A DNA stretch of 64,000 nucleotides from Telmatactis stephensoni (GCA_029948255.1 JALIZF010001374.1:124001-188000); one strand, 5' to 3'; numbered from the stretch's first letter, positions 42,274 through 54,695 are shown. Notes: generated from the letters alone by a model not told the origin. Made by a program: numbers and translations.

Positions 42274-43964
42274 GTAGTCGAATTGAAGCGGCTATTAATC
42301 GCGTTACAGAATTAAGTTGACCAAACTTTTTACGCACACCTACTACAAATGGACCGAATTTTATAATGATACTAGTTTAGTTGAAATCGGAGCTTTTTTA
42401 ACATCGAAATTGTTATACACTAGATTTGAAATTTTGCCAATTTTCTCAAAATCCAGACCTCGACGAGCAAAACGATTTATGACACTTTGTAAATCAAATG
42501 TTTGTCTATAATATGAGAGCGTTTAAAGAAATTCTATTAAGCCGATTTTGAGTAAAAACGGAGCAATTATTTAACTTTGAAGAAATTTAAAACCGCGGGT
42601 GCTCTACTAAATTAATTTTATAACAATAATTTTCCAAAGAAAAGTTGCAATATTTTTGGTTCTAAATAATACCAAGGCATGGTTCTTTATTTTGTGAATA
42701 TGTCATCGTATTTGCTGTTTTTGATCGCCGTTGAGACGACTGTACGTAAAGCACTAAATTGCTGCGTTTATCTCGGAATTTCGACATCCACGTTAATAAT
42801 ACTGTTTCTTGAAAACTGGTAGATCAATTTTTTTTTATTTCTCGATATTGAATATTCAATCCTTTACCAGTAAGGCGTGTAAATTATAAAGGCATTGAAG
42901 TTTTTTAAGACCATTAAATAATTTTTTAAACATTGCCATATGTGCATCTCTATTCTCCGAGTCGTTGCCGGTGTTTGATTATGCATGCCTGCATGCGTGT
43001 CGCTTTGGCGCCTCGTGCAAAAAAAATGCAAATATACATGGAAAGTCACGCCAGTGATATCCAGAGTAACGCTGTACGTAGTATTTCCTTGTGCAAAATG
43101 AAAACGGAGAAGTGAAATATTGCTGGAAAACACATTAAAGGCTAAAAAGGCGAAGGAAAGTAGTTCACCAGTCCAGGTAACTTGGAAGACTTAATTTGCA
43201 TTTTTTGCACGAGGTGCCAAAGCCACACGCATGCAGGCATGCATATCATAAAGCCTGAATCAAACACCGGCAACAACGCGGAGAATAGAGATGCACATAT
43301 GGCAATGTTTAAAAAATTATTTAATGGTCTTAAAAAACTTCAATGCCTTTGTAATTTACACACCTTACTGGTAAAGGATCGAATATTCAATATCGAGAAA
43401 TAAAAAAAAATTGATCTACCAGTTTTCAAGAAACAGTATTATTGACGTGGATGTCGAAATTCCGAGATAAACGCGGCAATTTAGTGCTTTACGTACAGTC
43501 GTCTCAACGGCGATTAAAAATAGCAAATACGATGACATTTTCACAAATTAAAGAACCATGCCTTGGTATTATTTAGAACCAAAAATATTGCAACTTTTCT
43601 TTGAAAAATTATTGTTATAAAATTAATTTAGTAAAGTACCCGCGGTTTTAAATTTCTTCAAAGTCAAATAATTGCTCCGTTTTTACTCAAAATCGGCTTA
43701 ATAGAATTTCTTTAAACGCTCTCACATTATAGACAAACATTTGATTTACAAAGTCTGATACATCGTTTTGCTCGTCGAGGTCTGGATTTTGAGAAAATTG
43801 GCAAAATTTCAAATCCAGTGTATAACAATTTCGATGTTAAAAAAGCTCCGATTTCAACTAAACTAGTATCATTATAAAATTCGGTCTATTTGTAGTAGGT
43901 GTGCGTAAAAAGTTTGGTCAACTTAATTCTGTAACGCGATTAATAGCCGCTTCAATTCGACTAC
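42274..43964. mobile_element. Large foldback: 760-770 bp inverted arms, 160 bp spacer
   Basis: The left arm 42274-43033 and right arm 43194-43964 are inverse copies over nearly their whole length with scattered differences. Outer ends: GTAGTCGAATTGAAGCGGCT and its inverse. Inner ends: GCACGAGG and ATTTGCA on both sides. No protein-coding frame of note exists in arm or spacer, and no clear target duplication flanks it. Foldback transposon or local inverted duplication are both possible. Confidence 0.9.
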
Positions 43965-45320
43965 CCGCGCACTGGCGAAATTGGGTCCAGCCACCTTAAC
44001 AAACGCGAACATCTACACGCGAACATCTACACTTGGATAGAATCTTTGGCTACGAAAATCAATTAAAATTATTTTGTGGAGTGCCGCAAGGATTTATACA
44101 TTCTAAACAAGAATACTGAACTTCTTCGTCAGAGATTTCTTTCAGTTCTCGGCCAGTATTCTTTACGATAACTATTTTGTTCCTCTAAGTATTTTCTAGT
44201 GTCATACAATATACATTAGCACTACTAATAGGTCTTCTAAAGAAGTTACGACAATTGAATGACTTTTTGATGGACTGCCTTTCAGAGATTAGGAAACTTC
44301 CCTTGACAAGTGGAGCGCACTCGACGACGAGAATTGGAACTCACAATACAGTACTCAAATCAAGCTCGGAATGAAAAGGAGAAAACAATATATCTAGAGT
44401 AACCACAGTAAATCCGCCACCACAAAAATCGAGCCATTTGAGAACGACAGCAATGCAAAAGGTTTTATTGTTATTTAAATAGTGGCGAGAAAATAATTAA
44501 AGCGTAGAAACTTTCACAGATTCAACTGATAATGTCTTAATAATGTCTTTACTATATCTATTTGTCTATTCCACAGTTTTGCATTTACATAAGAATAACT
44601 AAATGATTCTGAAGAGCTAAGAATAATAAAAAAATCTTTCAGTCAATATTTTTGAAAGAGGTGATATTAGGTTATAAGTTTTAAATAGTTAAAATGATGT
44701 GAACGTGTCTTGTCTTTTTGTCCACTGCTTTCGATTCTTCGAGGAGGCACACAGTTAACCCTAAGTACAGTTACAAGATAGTTGCATTTTGAATGTTCGA
44801 CCCCACGTATAAGGACATGAAAAATGAATCTGAATACAAGAAAATGAAAAAGAAGGACTTTGGAGTTTATTTACGGATTTATTTTGGATTTCAGCAGTGA
44901 AAAAACAAGTGGAAATTAAAGAACCGCAGGTAGCCTTACATTTAAGTTGTTACGTGCTTGGCCGTAACAATGAACTGGATTTTACCATTTTTAAAGCTAA
45001 CCCCAAAGTTTTGTGCATAATATTAAGAACCACTCTTTTGTTCTCAAGGCTGCAATCTAAAGCAGACTGAACTGCTAAATGGTTTTCCAATCTCAAAATC
45101 CGGTTATCTGAATTCAAATTGGATTATGAAATACAAAAAGAACGCGCGAAAAATTGTAAAAGAGAGAAAGAAAGAAAAAAAAAAAAAAAGAAAAAGAAAA
45201 AGAAAGAAATAGTAAATTTCAAATTATATATATTTTGTTTTTGCATATTTATATAAATAATTAAATTAATAAATAGATAAATTTTATTTCTTACTCACAT
45301 GCAATTTTGATCCTTTTACA
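43965..45320. other. Upstream region of the second class A receptor
   Basis: No coding exon recognised. Contains a tandem GCGAACATCTACAC pair at 44007-44032 and an A/G-rich tract at 45165-45207. A 5' untranslated exon probably lies here or upstream, because an acceptor-like TCCTTTTACAG ends at 45321. Confidence 0.5.
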
Positions 45321-45357
45321 GTAACCTACAATACAACTCACATAAAGTGGCCCAAAA

Positions 45358-46281
45358 ATGAGTTTGTCTGACAAGAATTGCCAAGACATCTGGGCTCCTC
45401 GCTACCTTTCAATCGTCACTGCCACCCTAAGCGCCATTTTGTCGGCTATTACTGTACCAGGAAATCTTCTCATTTGCATCACGATCCTTAAAGACCCAAG
45501 GAAGGACCTCAAGACTTCCTTCAATTACTTTGTCCTAAACTTAGCTATCGCAGATCTCATTGTTGGTGCTATCACTGATCCAGTGAGCGTTGTTTTCCAC
45601 ATAAGGGAATCCATGGGATACCAAGTGCAAAGTTGGATTTGGGTCTTGCATTTGTCGTACTTTGTATCTTGTACTGCATCGCTGCTTAGTATTGGAGCTC
45701 TGGCTATCGAACGTTATATCATTGTTTCATCGAACTATCGTCGAAGTTTCCAGACTTCAAGAGCTATTTTAGCCTCAGTTGGGATTCTCATCACGTCTTG
45801 TATTCTTCCTATAGCTTACTTTGCAGTAGGGTTTAACAAATTTGCTTTCATATTTGCAAACACTGCCATCATCATTACTGTGATTATCATATGCGTCACA
45901 TTTACTAGAATTTATCACAGTTTACATGCAAATGTCCTACGATTCCAGATGTCGAACAGCGAGCGAATGGCGTCGTCGGCGATCAAACTTCAGCGGAGAA
46001 TTTCCCGAGGATTTATATTCATAATCGTGTTCTTTCTTTGCTGTAGTATCCCAGCATGCATTATGATTTACCTCGTTAACTTCTGTTCCACTTGTAGCTG
46101 TACTACTATCCATTGGGCACGTGACCTGTTTTATCTCCTTGTTGTACTGAACTGTTCAGCCAATCAGTTTTTATATGCATGGCGCATGCCTAACTTTACG
46201 AAGGCGCTGAGAAATTTGATTGTATACGCGCCATCACCGAATCTTCATAGTCGTTCATTTACTGATTCCAACAACTTTTAA
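45358..46281 (+). CDS. Class A (rhodopsin-like) G-protein-coupled receptor
   Basis: This 307-residue seven-helix receptor is coded in one exon. Helix 1 has PGN (34-36) and helix 2 has NLAIADL (61-67). Helix 3 ends in ERY (118-120), a natural variant of DRY. Helix 6 shows CCSIP in place of CWxP. Helix 7 reads NQFLYAW (269-275), where Gln replaces the Pro of NPxxY. The second extracellular loop is very short and without cysteine. The start ATG follows a polypyrimidine-AG acceptor by 37 bp, so a spliced 5' UTR is likely. The family looks like the cnidarian expansions loosely related to adenosine/melatonin-type receptors; the ligand is unknown. It differs clearly from the receptor at 22475. Confidence 0.92.
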   Translation: MSLSDKNCQDIWAPRYLSIVTATLSAILSAITVPGNLLICITILKDPRKDLKTSFNYFVLNLAIADLIVGAITDPVSVVFHIRESMGYQVQSWIWVLHLSYFVSCTASLLSIGALAIERYIIVSSNYRRSFQTSRAILASVGILITSCILPIAYFAVGFNKFAFIFANTAIIITVIIICVTFTRIYHSLHANVLRFQMSNSERMASSAIKLQRRISRGFIFIIVFFLCCSIPACIMIYLVNFCSTCSCTTIHWARDLFYLLVVLNCSANQFLYAWRMPNFTKALRNLIVYAPSPNLHSRSFTDSNNF

Positions 46282-48086
46282 CAAAGAAATTCAGTGATTG
46301 TAATATTCCGTTTTGACTGAATTCATTTTATTGAATTGATTTTAAAGAACAAATGGATTAATTGCAAATACTGAATACTCAAAGAAACTAACTTTTTGAT
46401 AACCTCACACTTGGGAACCCTGTGTCAAAATGGCCGCCAATTCAAAACTGAGTTTTGGAAGATCCATTAGCAGACTCAAATTTTGACAAGATTTTCGAGT
46501 GTACAAAAATCGAGTCTACAAAGCAAGCTATTAGTCAAGACATGCTTCATTTAATGCAACTTCTGATTGTAGTAATGTTTCGGTGTAGTCGTGACGCCAT
46601 TATCAAGTGACAAGAAAAATATACATCGATTTTGAATATGCTATGAAGTAACAAATTTTTAGCCAAATGAAAACGAAAAATGTTGTTTCCTTTATTAAAT
46701 TCTTCCTCTTCGACATCACTCGGGGGCTCTGGTAACCAGGGTAGTGTTACTTTTCTTGTTAATATAAAAATAAAAAAAATAGGCGCACAAAATGCGCATG
46801 TAGCTACAGCCTTACAGCGATTTTCAGAATTATGCGAAAAGTCCGTGAATTGGAATTTGGTTCAGTTCACCTCTGTCAGTCAATTTTAAAAATACGAAGA
46901 TTTAACTTATACCAAAATCATATTTAGCTTTTACAGGTCGTTTAAAGGTCATTATTCGTCATTTGGTATGCTTTTAGGGATCTTTATGAGTATTTTTTGG
47001 GTCGTTTGTTTGAAGTGGCCGAAAAAACAAATTCCAACGGACTCAGTTTGGAGGTCAGAGTTCACATTATTTCGAAAATCGCTGTTATCTAGAGAGGAAT
47101 TGTTCGGAACAGTTATTACATTTTTTTTACAATAAACAATCGTTGGGATTGAAATGGGACTCCTCAAGGAACGTGTTTGATTGCACGTGTAATAAAAGTG
47201 AGTTACAAACTGTATTGAAAATGTTAATTTATTCAGAGTTAACTCTGATTTATTCAATCAATTTTGAAGTACATATTATAAAAAAGCCCTGTCTCAATCG
47301 GTCCTAAAGTAAAATTTAAAAGAAACGTTGGGAATCAAGAGATGAGAAGTCAAGTCAGTCAACCAGTCATGCTCCTAATCACTATGTCCTGATCGACGCA
47401 ATATACATTCCACTGAAGTAGAATCCACATCAAATAAGATATGAAATAGCTTAACACGATGATATTCGTGTACAAACAGACAGTACTTGTAGCGAAAATT
47501 CGTCTGTAGAAAATCGTAAGCAAGCTTCGCTTACAGTCGTGACTGTGAAGTGTTCGTAAATTTCATGTGAGGACCCGTTTAAGTGAAACTTACTATTTCT
47601 TTTCATTACTTGGCGTCTTCAGTTAATTTGGTAGATACGAGGATCACCGACTATATGAACCTTTTTTCTCGGCATCGTTTTTTCCTTCACACAACTTCAC
47701 AGTACAGTTCACCGCATTATTCCTGATGATCAGCGAGACAGACGATCAAGCAACAGCCGACAAAAATCACATTTCGATAAAACTGCTGGAAATTTTCAAT
47801 CCAGTGGCTTGAGGCTGCAGTAACGAGCTAACCAAGGAGCAAATTATAATGTAGTTTACACAGGGTAAACATCCATTCACGGAAATTCTGATAGCTTGGA
47901 AATTTCAGATTAGATTCTACTTTGCTTTGTTTTTTATCGTTTGTCAGATCGTTTGTCGAACACCAACACTCGTACTTGCTTGTTGTGATTGGTCAGTTTA
48001 GGACTTATGGGTTTCCTGTGGTGTTACTCACGGACATGAACTCGATGACATAGTAGCTACGCCTCGAAACGAGGCTGTAGCTACAA
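46282..48086. other. Intergenic, nothing recognised
   Basis: A possible poly(A) signal AATAAA occurs at 46769-46774. No gene or clear repeat. Confidence 0.5.
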
Positions 48087-48355
48087 CAATAAATAGGAAT
48101 AAAATTACGAGAAGTTTGTCATTGTTTAAAGGCCATCAACAGCAATTGAACTAACACTGAACAAACAAATTAGTTTAAACGACTCGAGGGGGGTTGCCTT
48201 AATGAACAGGATCAATCAATTCCCCTGAGTCTTTTAAACTAATTTGTATGTAAGCTCAGTGTTACTTCAATTGCTGTTGATGGCCACGGGACTGAGAGGC
48301 CGAAATATACAAAGTTCAAGCAATGACAAATCTTCTCGTAATTTTATTCTTATTG
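48087..48355. mobile_element. 269 bp MITE with long arms
   Basis: The ends are CAATAAATAGGAATAAAATT and an inverse with a small gap. The arms include GGCCATCAACAGCAATTGAA and TTTAAAAGACTCAGGGG-like partners. Confidence 0.85.
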
Positions 48356-49135
48356 AAGTTGTATGCCAGAAGAAATATATTTAATAACAATAAAAGAGAG
48401 AAAAATGAGTACAGTCCATTATGTCAAATTCCCACCAAAATTGCCGTAAAGAATTGGTTTTCTTTGGATGAACACGATAAGTTTCCGCTGATCGCTTTCA
48501 TCTAAAGATACTTCAGTCTTGGCTTGTATTGTACTTACTTCGCTATCAGCCGCTATTTTGTTGCGTGAAAAGTCGATGCCGAGTTTGTTACACGAAGCAA
48601 CTCCAACAAATTCGTCATATTTTGTTGCAGGTTTTTGAAGGCGATTCCAAAAACTCGCAACATATGTTGCTGTGAAAGAGATTGCACGAAAAATTTACCA
48701 GCGTGTCAGCTTTCGTCGAAAAAATATCTTCGTTTCAGACTGTCACTGAGGTTTCCTTGTCAGAATAGAGCATAATAATGGTAATCACACTTAACTATTC
48801 CTGCGCAAAGCTTCCAAAAAGTTTGTATTAGTACGTGTAACACTTCTCAAAGAAATGATTGTGCGCATGTTGGTTGCGAGATGTCGGATGGTGGTGTCAG
48901 ATTTGATTAACTCCTCAAAATAGTTAAAATGCATAAATACAAATATAATGGTGATATAATTATAATTCATCAAAGAAACATGAAAGGCGTAAATGCATGT
49001 AGGTTTTCCACATAAAAGCTTGAGGATAAGGATAACATTCGTTGTTCAAATTAGCATTTCCATATATAGTGACATATTACAAGTTTATTGAATAACACAT
49101 CTCGCAGTCAAAAAACTGAATTACATGTGTGAGTT
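48356..49135. other. Intergenic, nothing recognised
   Basis: No gene or repeat identified. Confidence 0.5.
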
Positions 49136-49311
49136 AACAAATAGAACAGCTTTGTCCATACTCCGTTCAGTAATACAGCATGTAGGAAGTGCCGAGAGCA
49201 CGAGAGAAGTGTACGACTCGTGCACTCACACACTTCTTGAGTGCTCTTGTCACTTCATAAGTGCTGTATTAGTGAACGGAACACGGAAAAGGCTAGCTAT
49301 TCTATTTGTTT
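49136..49311. mobile_element. MITE, about 176 bp
   Basis: The ends are AACAAATAGAACAGCT and an imperfect inverse. Inner pairs include TCCGTTCAGTAATACAGCA with TGCTGTATTAGTGAACGGA. The word CCGTTCAGTAATA recurs at 49437. Confidence 0.75.
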
Positions 49312-49494
49312 TGTTATGTATTTACTAAATTATTAAGTAAATATTTAAAGAAAAAAGTTCGATTTCGTTCAGTCTTATTTTGAATCGAAGGAACGCGCGC
49401 GATCGAGCTCGCGCTGCTGACGTCAAAGCTGTAATCCGTTCAGTAATAAAGCTTCCGACCAATCACAGCGTGCGTACTATCTAAATATATAATA

Positions 49495-50480
49495 TTTAAG
49501 GACGTTCGCGGGCAAATGAAGCTGCACCTAGATTTCGTTGTTTTATTTTATATCTGGACATACCACATCATATACTTGTTCAAAAAATAAAATAAAAAAT
49601 AGGGGTCACCATATTCGTTTTCCCGATATATGCTCACAAAGTAATGCATTTCGAGAAGAAAAGACGTGCGCGGCAAGCGAAGCATAAAGCGTAAATCAAT
49701 TTTTTTCAACTTTAAGTTTACACCTTATTGCAAAAACGTTGTCTTAGAAAAATGCACTTTAAAAGTTCAAAAATTAAAAAATAAATAAATAAGAATTTAT
49801 TAAAAATGGCGAATTTAACAGATTTTCTCTTGCAATTTATAGCAAATACAATGTACATATTACAGTTATATGTTGGACATTCGTCTTCTTTCTATTTAGA
49901 TAGATAGATAAACTTTATTCATCCTCGGGTGTAAGTGAGACTGGTTAGGTCTAGCAGATACGCGCTAATTAAGCCAATTCACGATCAATCAAACACCACT
50001 TCGTCACTGCAGTGAACCTCGTGCTTTTATTTTGTACGTTTTCCGGCATATAGCTTCTGAAAACTGCCAAAGATATTTCGAACTCTTAAGTCTAATGTGA
50101 AGCACCTGCATCTTTCTTGGTTTCACTGAAAATGTATGATAAACTTAAATCCAATGTACATGAGAGTTTTTCAGTATTTGCTTTGAATTCGATTTGTATT
50201 AGAATTAAATCTTTCGATTAAATTCGCCATTTTTGATTAATTCCTATTTGTTCTTTTTTAATTCTTGATTGTTAAAGTTGATTTTTTTCTTTGTCAACGT
50301 TTTTGCAATTAGGTGTAAATTTGAAAAGTTGTTATAAAACTAAAACAATTCAATTTTAAATTTTTGTCGTTGACTGTAAAAAGGTATGCTTTATTCTGAA
50401 TTTGTAGTCCATGGAATTTTGAAAATTGAGTTCAAAGCGAGGCTCAAACCGAATATGAGTTGCGTGCGCACCTTAAGAAA
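49495..50480. repeat. Diverged foldback of about 1 kb with an internal retroposon tail
   Basis: The arms 49700-49812 and 50215-50325 are inverse (AATTTACACCTAATTGC-like, GCAAAAACGTTG, AAAAATGGCGAATTTAA). Outer ends may be TTTAAGGACGTTCGC and its relative near 50465. At 49894-49975 the - strand reads ATGAATAAAGTTTATCTATC, a LINE-type tail with (TATC)n. Confidence 0.55.
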
Positions 50481-50599
50481 AACGATCTATTATTGATACA
50501 TATGTGAATTGCTCCTTCTTCTAAAATCATAGCTGACATCACGTTTAGGTGGAAGTAAACAAGTTAGTTTTTGGGAGTCATATTAGAGATAATGTCTTT

Positions 50600-51000
50600 T
50601 CGTATCTTAAGATTCGTCTAGACTTGAGGAGCGGAGTTTCCGCTGACGCACTGGCGCCTCTTTGTACTGTATATCTGATACATAATCCTGGGGGCTTTCT
50701 TTTGGATCCTTTTCAGCTGGTCACTTGGATAAATGATAAACCTCACAGGCATATTTGACCACCAAACTGGTGCAGGAAATACAGGAAACATAGAATGAAC
50801 AAAGTTCCTTTTCTGTATCTTTGCGCATTTCGGTTGGATCAGGAAGATTTTTTGGAAGCTTTTGGAAGCTTTGCTTTGCAACGTATTCAATGTGGGCATT
50901 CCATTCTAAATACATAGAGATTACGCCATGGAAAATGAACGCGAATGGTTTGCGAACGAGCGAGGCCAGCGAGCGCGTTAGTTTTCTGATACGCATCATC
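50600..51000 (-). pseudogene. Remnant of a non-LTR retrotransposon (RT C-terminus)
   Basis: On the - strand GVISMYLEWNAHIEYVAKQS matches the conserved RT tail pattern G-V-x-I-S-x-x-L-x-W-N-x-H-I-x-Y-V. In another frame, PSDQLKRIQKKAPRIMYQIY matches the LErIQKRAlRiIY block that follows it in Jockey/CR1/L2-like elements. Frame changes between the blocks and the absence of the rest of the gene show an old fragment. Confidence 0.6.
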
Positions 51001-53074
51001 GAGTGCAAAAAACTGTACAAAGATTTTTCATGGTGTAATTTGTTTATTATACATATCAAGATCTCTTTTTCTGGATAAATTTTTACCATTTTTCTGTTTT
51101 CATTTCAAAAAGTACAAACAGACACGAACAAAGTAGACAAATTCAAATAACAAACTTTTAAAAATAATATAAAATGTATTTGTGTGAATTACAGTCTGAA
51201 ATTCCTTTTCTTTTCAATGCAACGTGTACTATTTTTGCCCACTGACAAATTTGTTTACAAGACGAGCAAAGACAGCGAAATATATGTTTGAGCTCGTTCA
51301 GCATTTCAAACAAATACCTCTCGAAATATACTATCTTGAGCTTGATTTGTCCGCGTCTTTTGACCTTTTATATAATGCGTAAACATGTGCAGTGGGCCAA
51401 ATAGGCCCGACATTCTGTGACAATGTCTCTGAAGCAAAACCATGAATTCTCCTTTGCTTTTCGCTTTAGACCTTTTGTTTTGCATGACATCGATCATTGT
51501 TGTGATAAATAAATTTTATTTGCTTGTATTTTGAAATAATATTGAAACTTAACTACCAATGCTGAGTTTGCCTCGATAAAAAGCGCCGAAGAAAATCTTC
51601 CATCTGAAATGAAGTGGCATCTGATTGGTGTCAGCCAATCAGAAGCGAGAACGATGTATTTCACTTGTCAAAACATCGTCCGATCAGAATTGCGACGCGC
51701 GTTTAGCACTTTAACATAAGCATGATTTTTTGCGTTTACTGCAAACCCGAAATGGTTTACCTTTGCGTTTAACGGCAGATATGAAAAAAAAAAAAAAAAA
51801 AAAAAAAAACCGGTAATCTTCTAATGCCGTTGGCCATTTCCGTGTACGTGAGGCTTAAAATTTCTATTAAGTCCTGGGACGTGACCCTAGCTGGCATAAC
51901 CTAGTATTCAACTACACATAAACAAAGGTCGATGATGATTCCTATTGATGACACAGATGTCCAATGATAATCAGATGGTACAGGTGGTCACTTTGCTATT
52001 TTCGAGAAAAGTCTATTTTTCTTGGAGTTGAGTGTGTTATAAAAATGCTATTAACAAAAGGAAACGATTGCAGAGGTGGACTGAAGAGACCCCAGGGTAC
52101 ATCGGAGGAAAGAAAAATAAGTTTCAAGAGTAAGAGTTAAGAGATAAGAAAATACGTGTACTCAGTTTGTGTTAAACCTGTTTTAGAGAGTAACAGTTAA
52201 GAGGTAAGTAAGAAAATACGTGTACTCAGTTTGTGTTAAACCTGTTTTTATAGACGAAATTAGTATAGAAATATCAATCATAAGAGCGGATTCAATACTG
52301 ATTGCAGTTTGAGGACAAAAATGCATTGCCAAACTTAAGTTTGAACAAGGAAAATAAGCTCAGCTATTTATATACTGATGACTTGATTCAAAAGATCTTC
52401 TCAGCTCATAGTTGTGAAGATTTTTGCCAGGAAACTTTCAGATTTCACTAACGTAACAGCTAATTTAGAAGGTAAGTCGATATGCGAGAGCTTGCGTCTT
52501 GTTCAGTAAGAACACCAACTAATTCAAACGAAGGAAACGTGATTTTGAACTTTTAGACTCAATGTCCATCGGCAAAAGAATAGAAGTTATTTTTCTAAAG
52601 CTTTGCTTGACTATTTGCTTTTATTCTTTAATTCCCAAAAGTGAAAATGACTGAGTTAAAGTTTTGTGATCGAATGTTGAAATGAGACACGGCATGCATG
52701 CGTCAAATATCGGACCTTTTTCTAGATCCCTCGGTTGCTCGAAGTACCCGCAAGTTGGCGAGAAATTTGTGAAACGTGCGCATTTGAAGTAACTGAGAAA
52801 TATTGAAAAACAAAGAAAATGACGGCCTCGTTCTCGGAAAGCGAAAGAAAATGAAAAAGCCATATTATATACCAAACGATTTATTAAACCGCTCGCTCGG
52901 TTGATAATCTCTTGATATATATTTTTGAAAACTCCAAAAAGGGGGACTTTGAAGACCTTTTTACCGGGAGAAATTACAGTATTGGTTATATGCTTACCCA
53001 GCAAATTTCCCTAATTCGTTATGACATCACATGTCACATCAAAATATGTTTAACATGTTTAAACGCTTAGCATT
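51001..53074. other. Intergenic with simple repeats
   Basis: A poly(A) run of about 26 lies at 51784-51809. A direct repeat of period 64 bp at 52134-52252 shares AAATACGTGTACTCAGTTTG and TGTTAAACCTGTTTT. No gene seen. Confidence 0.6.
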
Positions 53075-53621
53075 ACACTGCAAAAGCGCACGAGTAAATT
53101 TACTCAAAAATTGAGTAAATCGGTGCATCCACAATATGACATTTACTTTATTATACAATCCTCATAAGAATTAATGCACGATTAATGCACGTAATATGCA
53201 AGGACGCGAAAAATATGAGACCGTATTAGATTTGTAACATTTGAATGGCTTCCCAGTGCAAAGCCGCGCGCTAATCAAAGTCAAAAGTGGCAATAAAAAC
53301 GACATCATTTGTATTGATTTTTGCAGAATTGTATAATAAATATGTTATTGATCGATTAACCAGGGAATACAGCTGTGAATTTTTACTTGTCGCTTGCATT
53401 ACAGCGTGACTCGTAAAAATACACAGCTGTATTAGCTGGTTAGTCGACTAATAACCTACATTTATTATCCTAGTAAATTTACTTTACTCAAATAACTGAG
53501 TAACTGCGTACCCTTTACTCAAATAACTGAGAAGATTCACTCGGATAAGTGAGTTACTGTGGATGCATCCATGCATTTACTCAAGTTTTTGAGTAAATTT
53601 ACTCGTGCGTTTTTAGAGTGT
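53075..53621. mobile_element. MITE with nested element
   Basis: The outer ends are ACACTGCAAAAGCGCACGAG and an inverse with small gaps, continuing GTAAATTTACTCAA on both sides. TTACTCA/TGAGTAA words are clustered in the right half. A second inverted-repeat element lies inside at 53329-53471. Confidence 0.8.
53329..53471. mobile_element. Inner nested MITE
   Basis: The ends are TATAATAAATATGTTATT and an imperfect inverse. The arms carry AACCAGGGAATACAGCTGTG with its inverse partner, and a GCATTACAGCG centre. Confidence 0.75.
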
Positions 53622-53855
53622 TGCATGGTCGTGGAGGGGGGCAAAACAGCAACAATATTAAAAAAATTAAAAAGTTAAAAAGCTCCTAAATCCTCCTAAA
53701 TTCTCACAAAATTTAAAAATATCTATCTTAAAGTTTTTCTCAACTGAACTGTGTACATTAAAAGCCAGGAGTAAAATGAAGTACCTGAAAAAGCACATTT
53801 ATAGTCCAAAAACTGCCTGCCATTTTGTCATCAAAACACCACGAGTTTGCTTTGG

Positions 53856-53927
53856 TCGTTGTGATGACGTAAATTAATTAGCGCTTCTTGATCGTTGTGA
53901 TGACGTAAATTAATTAGCGCTTCTTGA
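53856..53927. repeat. Perfect 36 bp tandem duplication
   Basis: TCGTTGTGATGACGTAAATT followed by AATTAGCGCTTCTTGA occurs twice head to tail without a mismatch, pointing to a recent event. Confidence 0.95.
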
Positions 53928-54365
53928 TTGGCTAGCAAAAATATCCTATTTTTAAACGTAAAGTTATCGTATCAGTTTTACGTGCGTGTTCAAATGCGAT
54001 AATTCTCAGTGGCGGAAATCCCTATATCACACTGTAGTTTATATGATAAAAAACGTTTGTTATCAGAAGAAAATTTTGAGCAACTTATTGTTCTAGACGG
54101 TTCTGTCCCCACTCATACAATCCGTGACGTCATAATGAATAGGACAATTGATTATAGCAACGTACGGTTGTCAAGTAAATTGTGACGTTACTGCAAGTGG
54201 TTTCTACTACTACTACTACTTCATTAGAGTACTCTATTATCACTATCTTATTAATAATATTTTCTCCTAATACTTATTTTTGACTTTGTTAAATTTAAAG
54301 TTTCAATCATCATTAAATTTCGTTTAATTTGCACTCTGGACCTTAGCAATTTTTGAATATTTTTG

Positions 54366-54695
54366 AATAACGTATCTATTTATTTATTTACAAGCTTATT
54401 CCTTCCAGTGAAGGCAGGGTCACCACAACAACTTTCGCCAATTACTGTGGGCCCTGTAGTGTTATAGGACAGACCACACACACCGGCAACTTCATGGCCT
54501 ACTCTCCCCGAATAGTGGTGTGGGTTCTTTAACGTCCCTCCGGTACAAGTGGTGAAGTGTTAGAGAGACGGGGCCTACGGTTTAACGTCCTTATCCGAGA
54601 AGACGTGAAGATCTAACCATTTGCAGTTGTAATTACAAAGGCAGCACCTTCTCCTCAATTATTTAAAGACCCTGTCTGTGGATTCCTATTGGTAC
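54366..54695 (-). repeat. SINE copy, body and tail
   Basis: On the - strand: GGGTCTTTAAATAATTGAGG, TGCTGCCTTTGTAATTACA, GATAAGGACGTTAAACCGTA, GGGACGTTAAAGAACCCACA, then GGAAGGAATAAGCTTG and (TAAA)n. It shares its 5' body with 3500-3648 but lacks the tRNA-like head. Confidence 0.65.

Noticed and set aside
42864..43403. Similar short proteins on opposite strands at 42864-43133 and 43182-43403
   Set aside because: They are the same sequence in the two arms of the foldback. Stop-free length is short and no domain is present.
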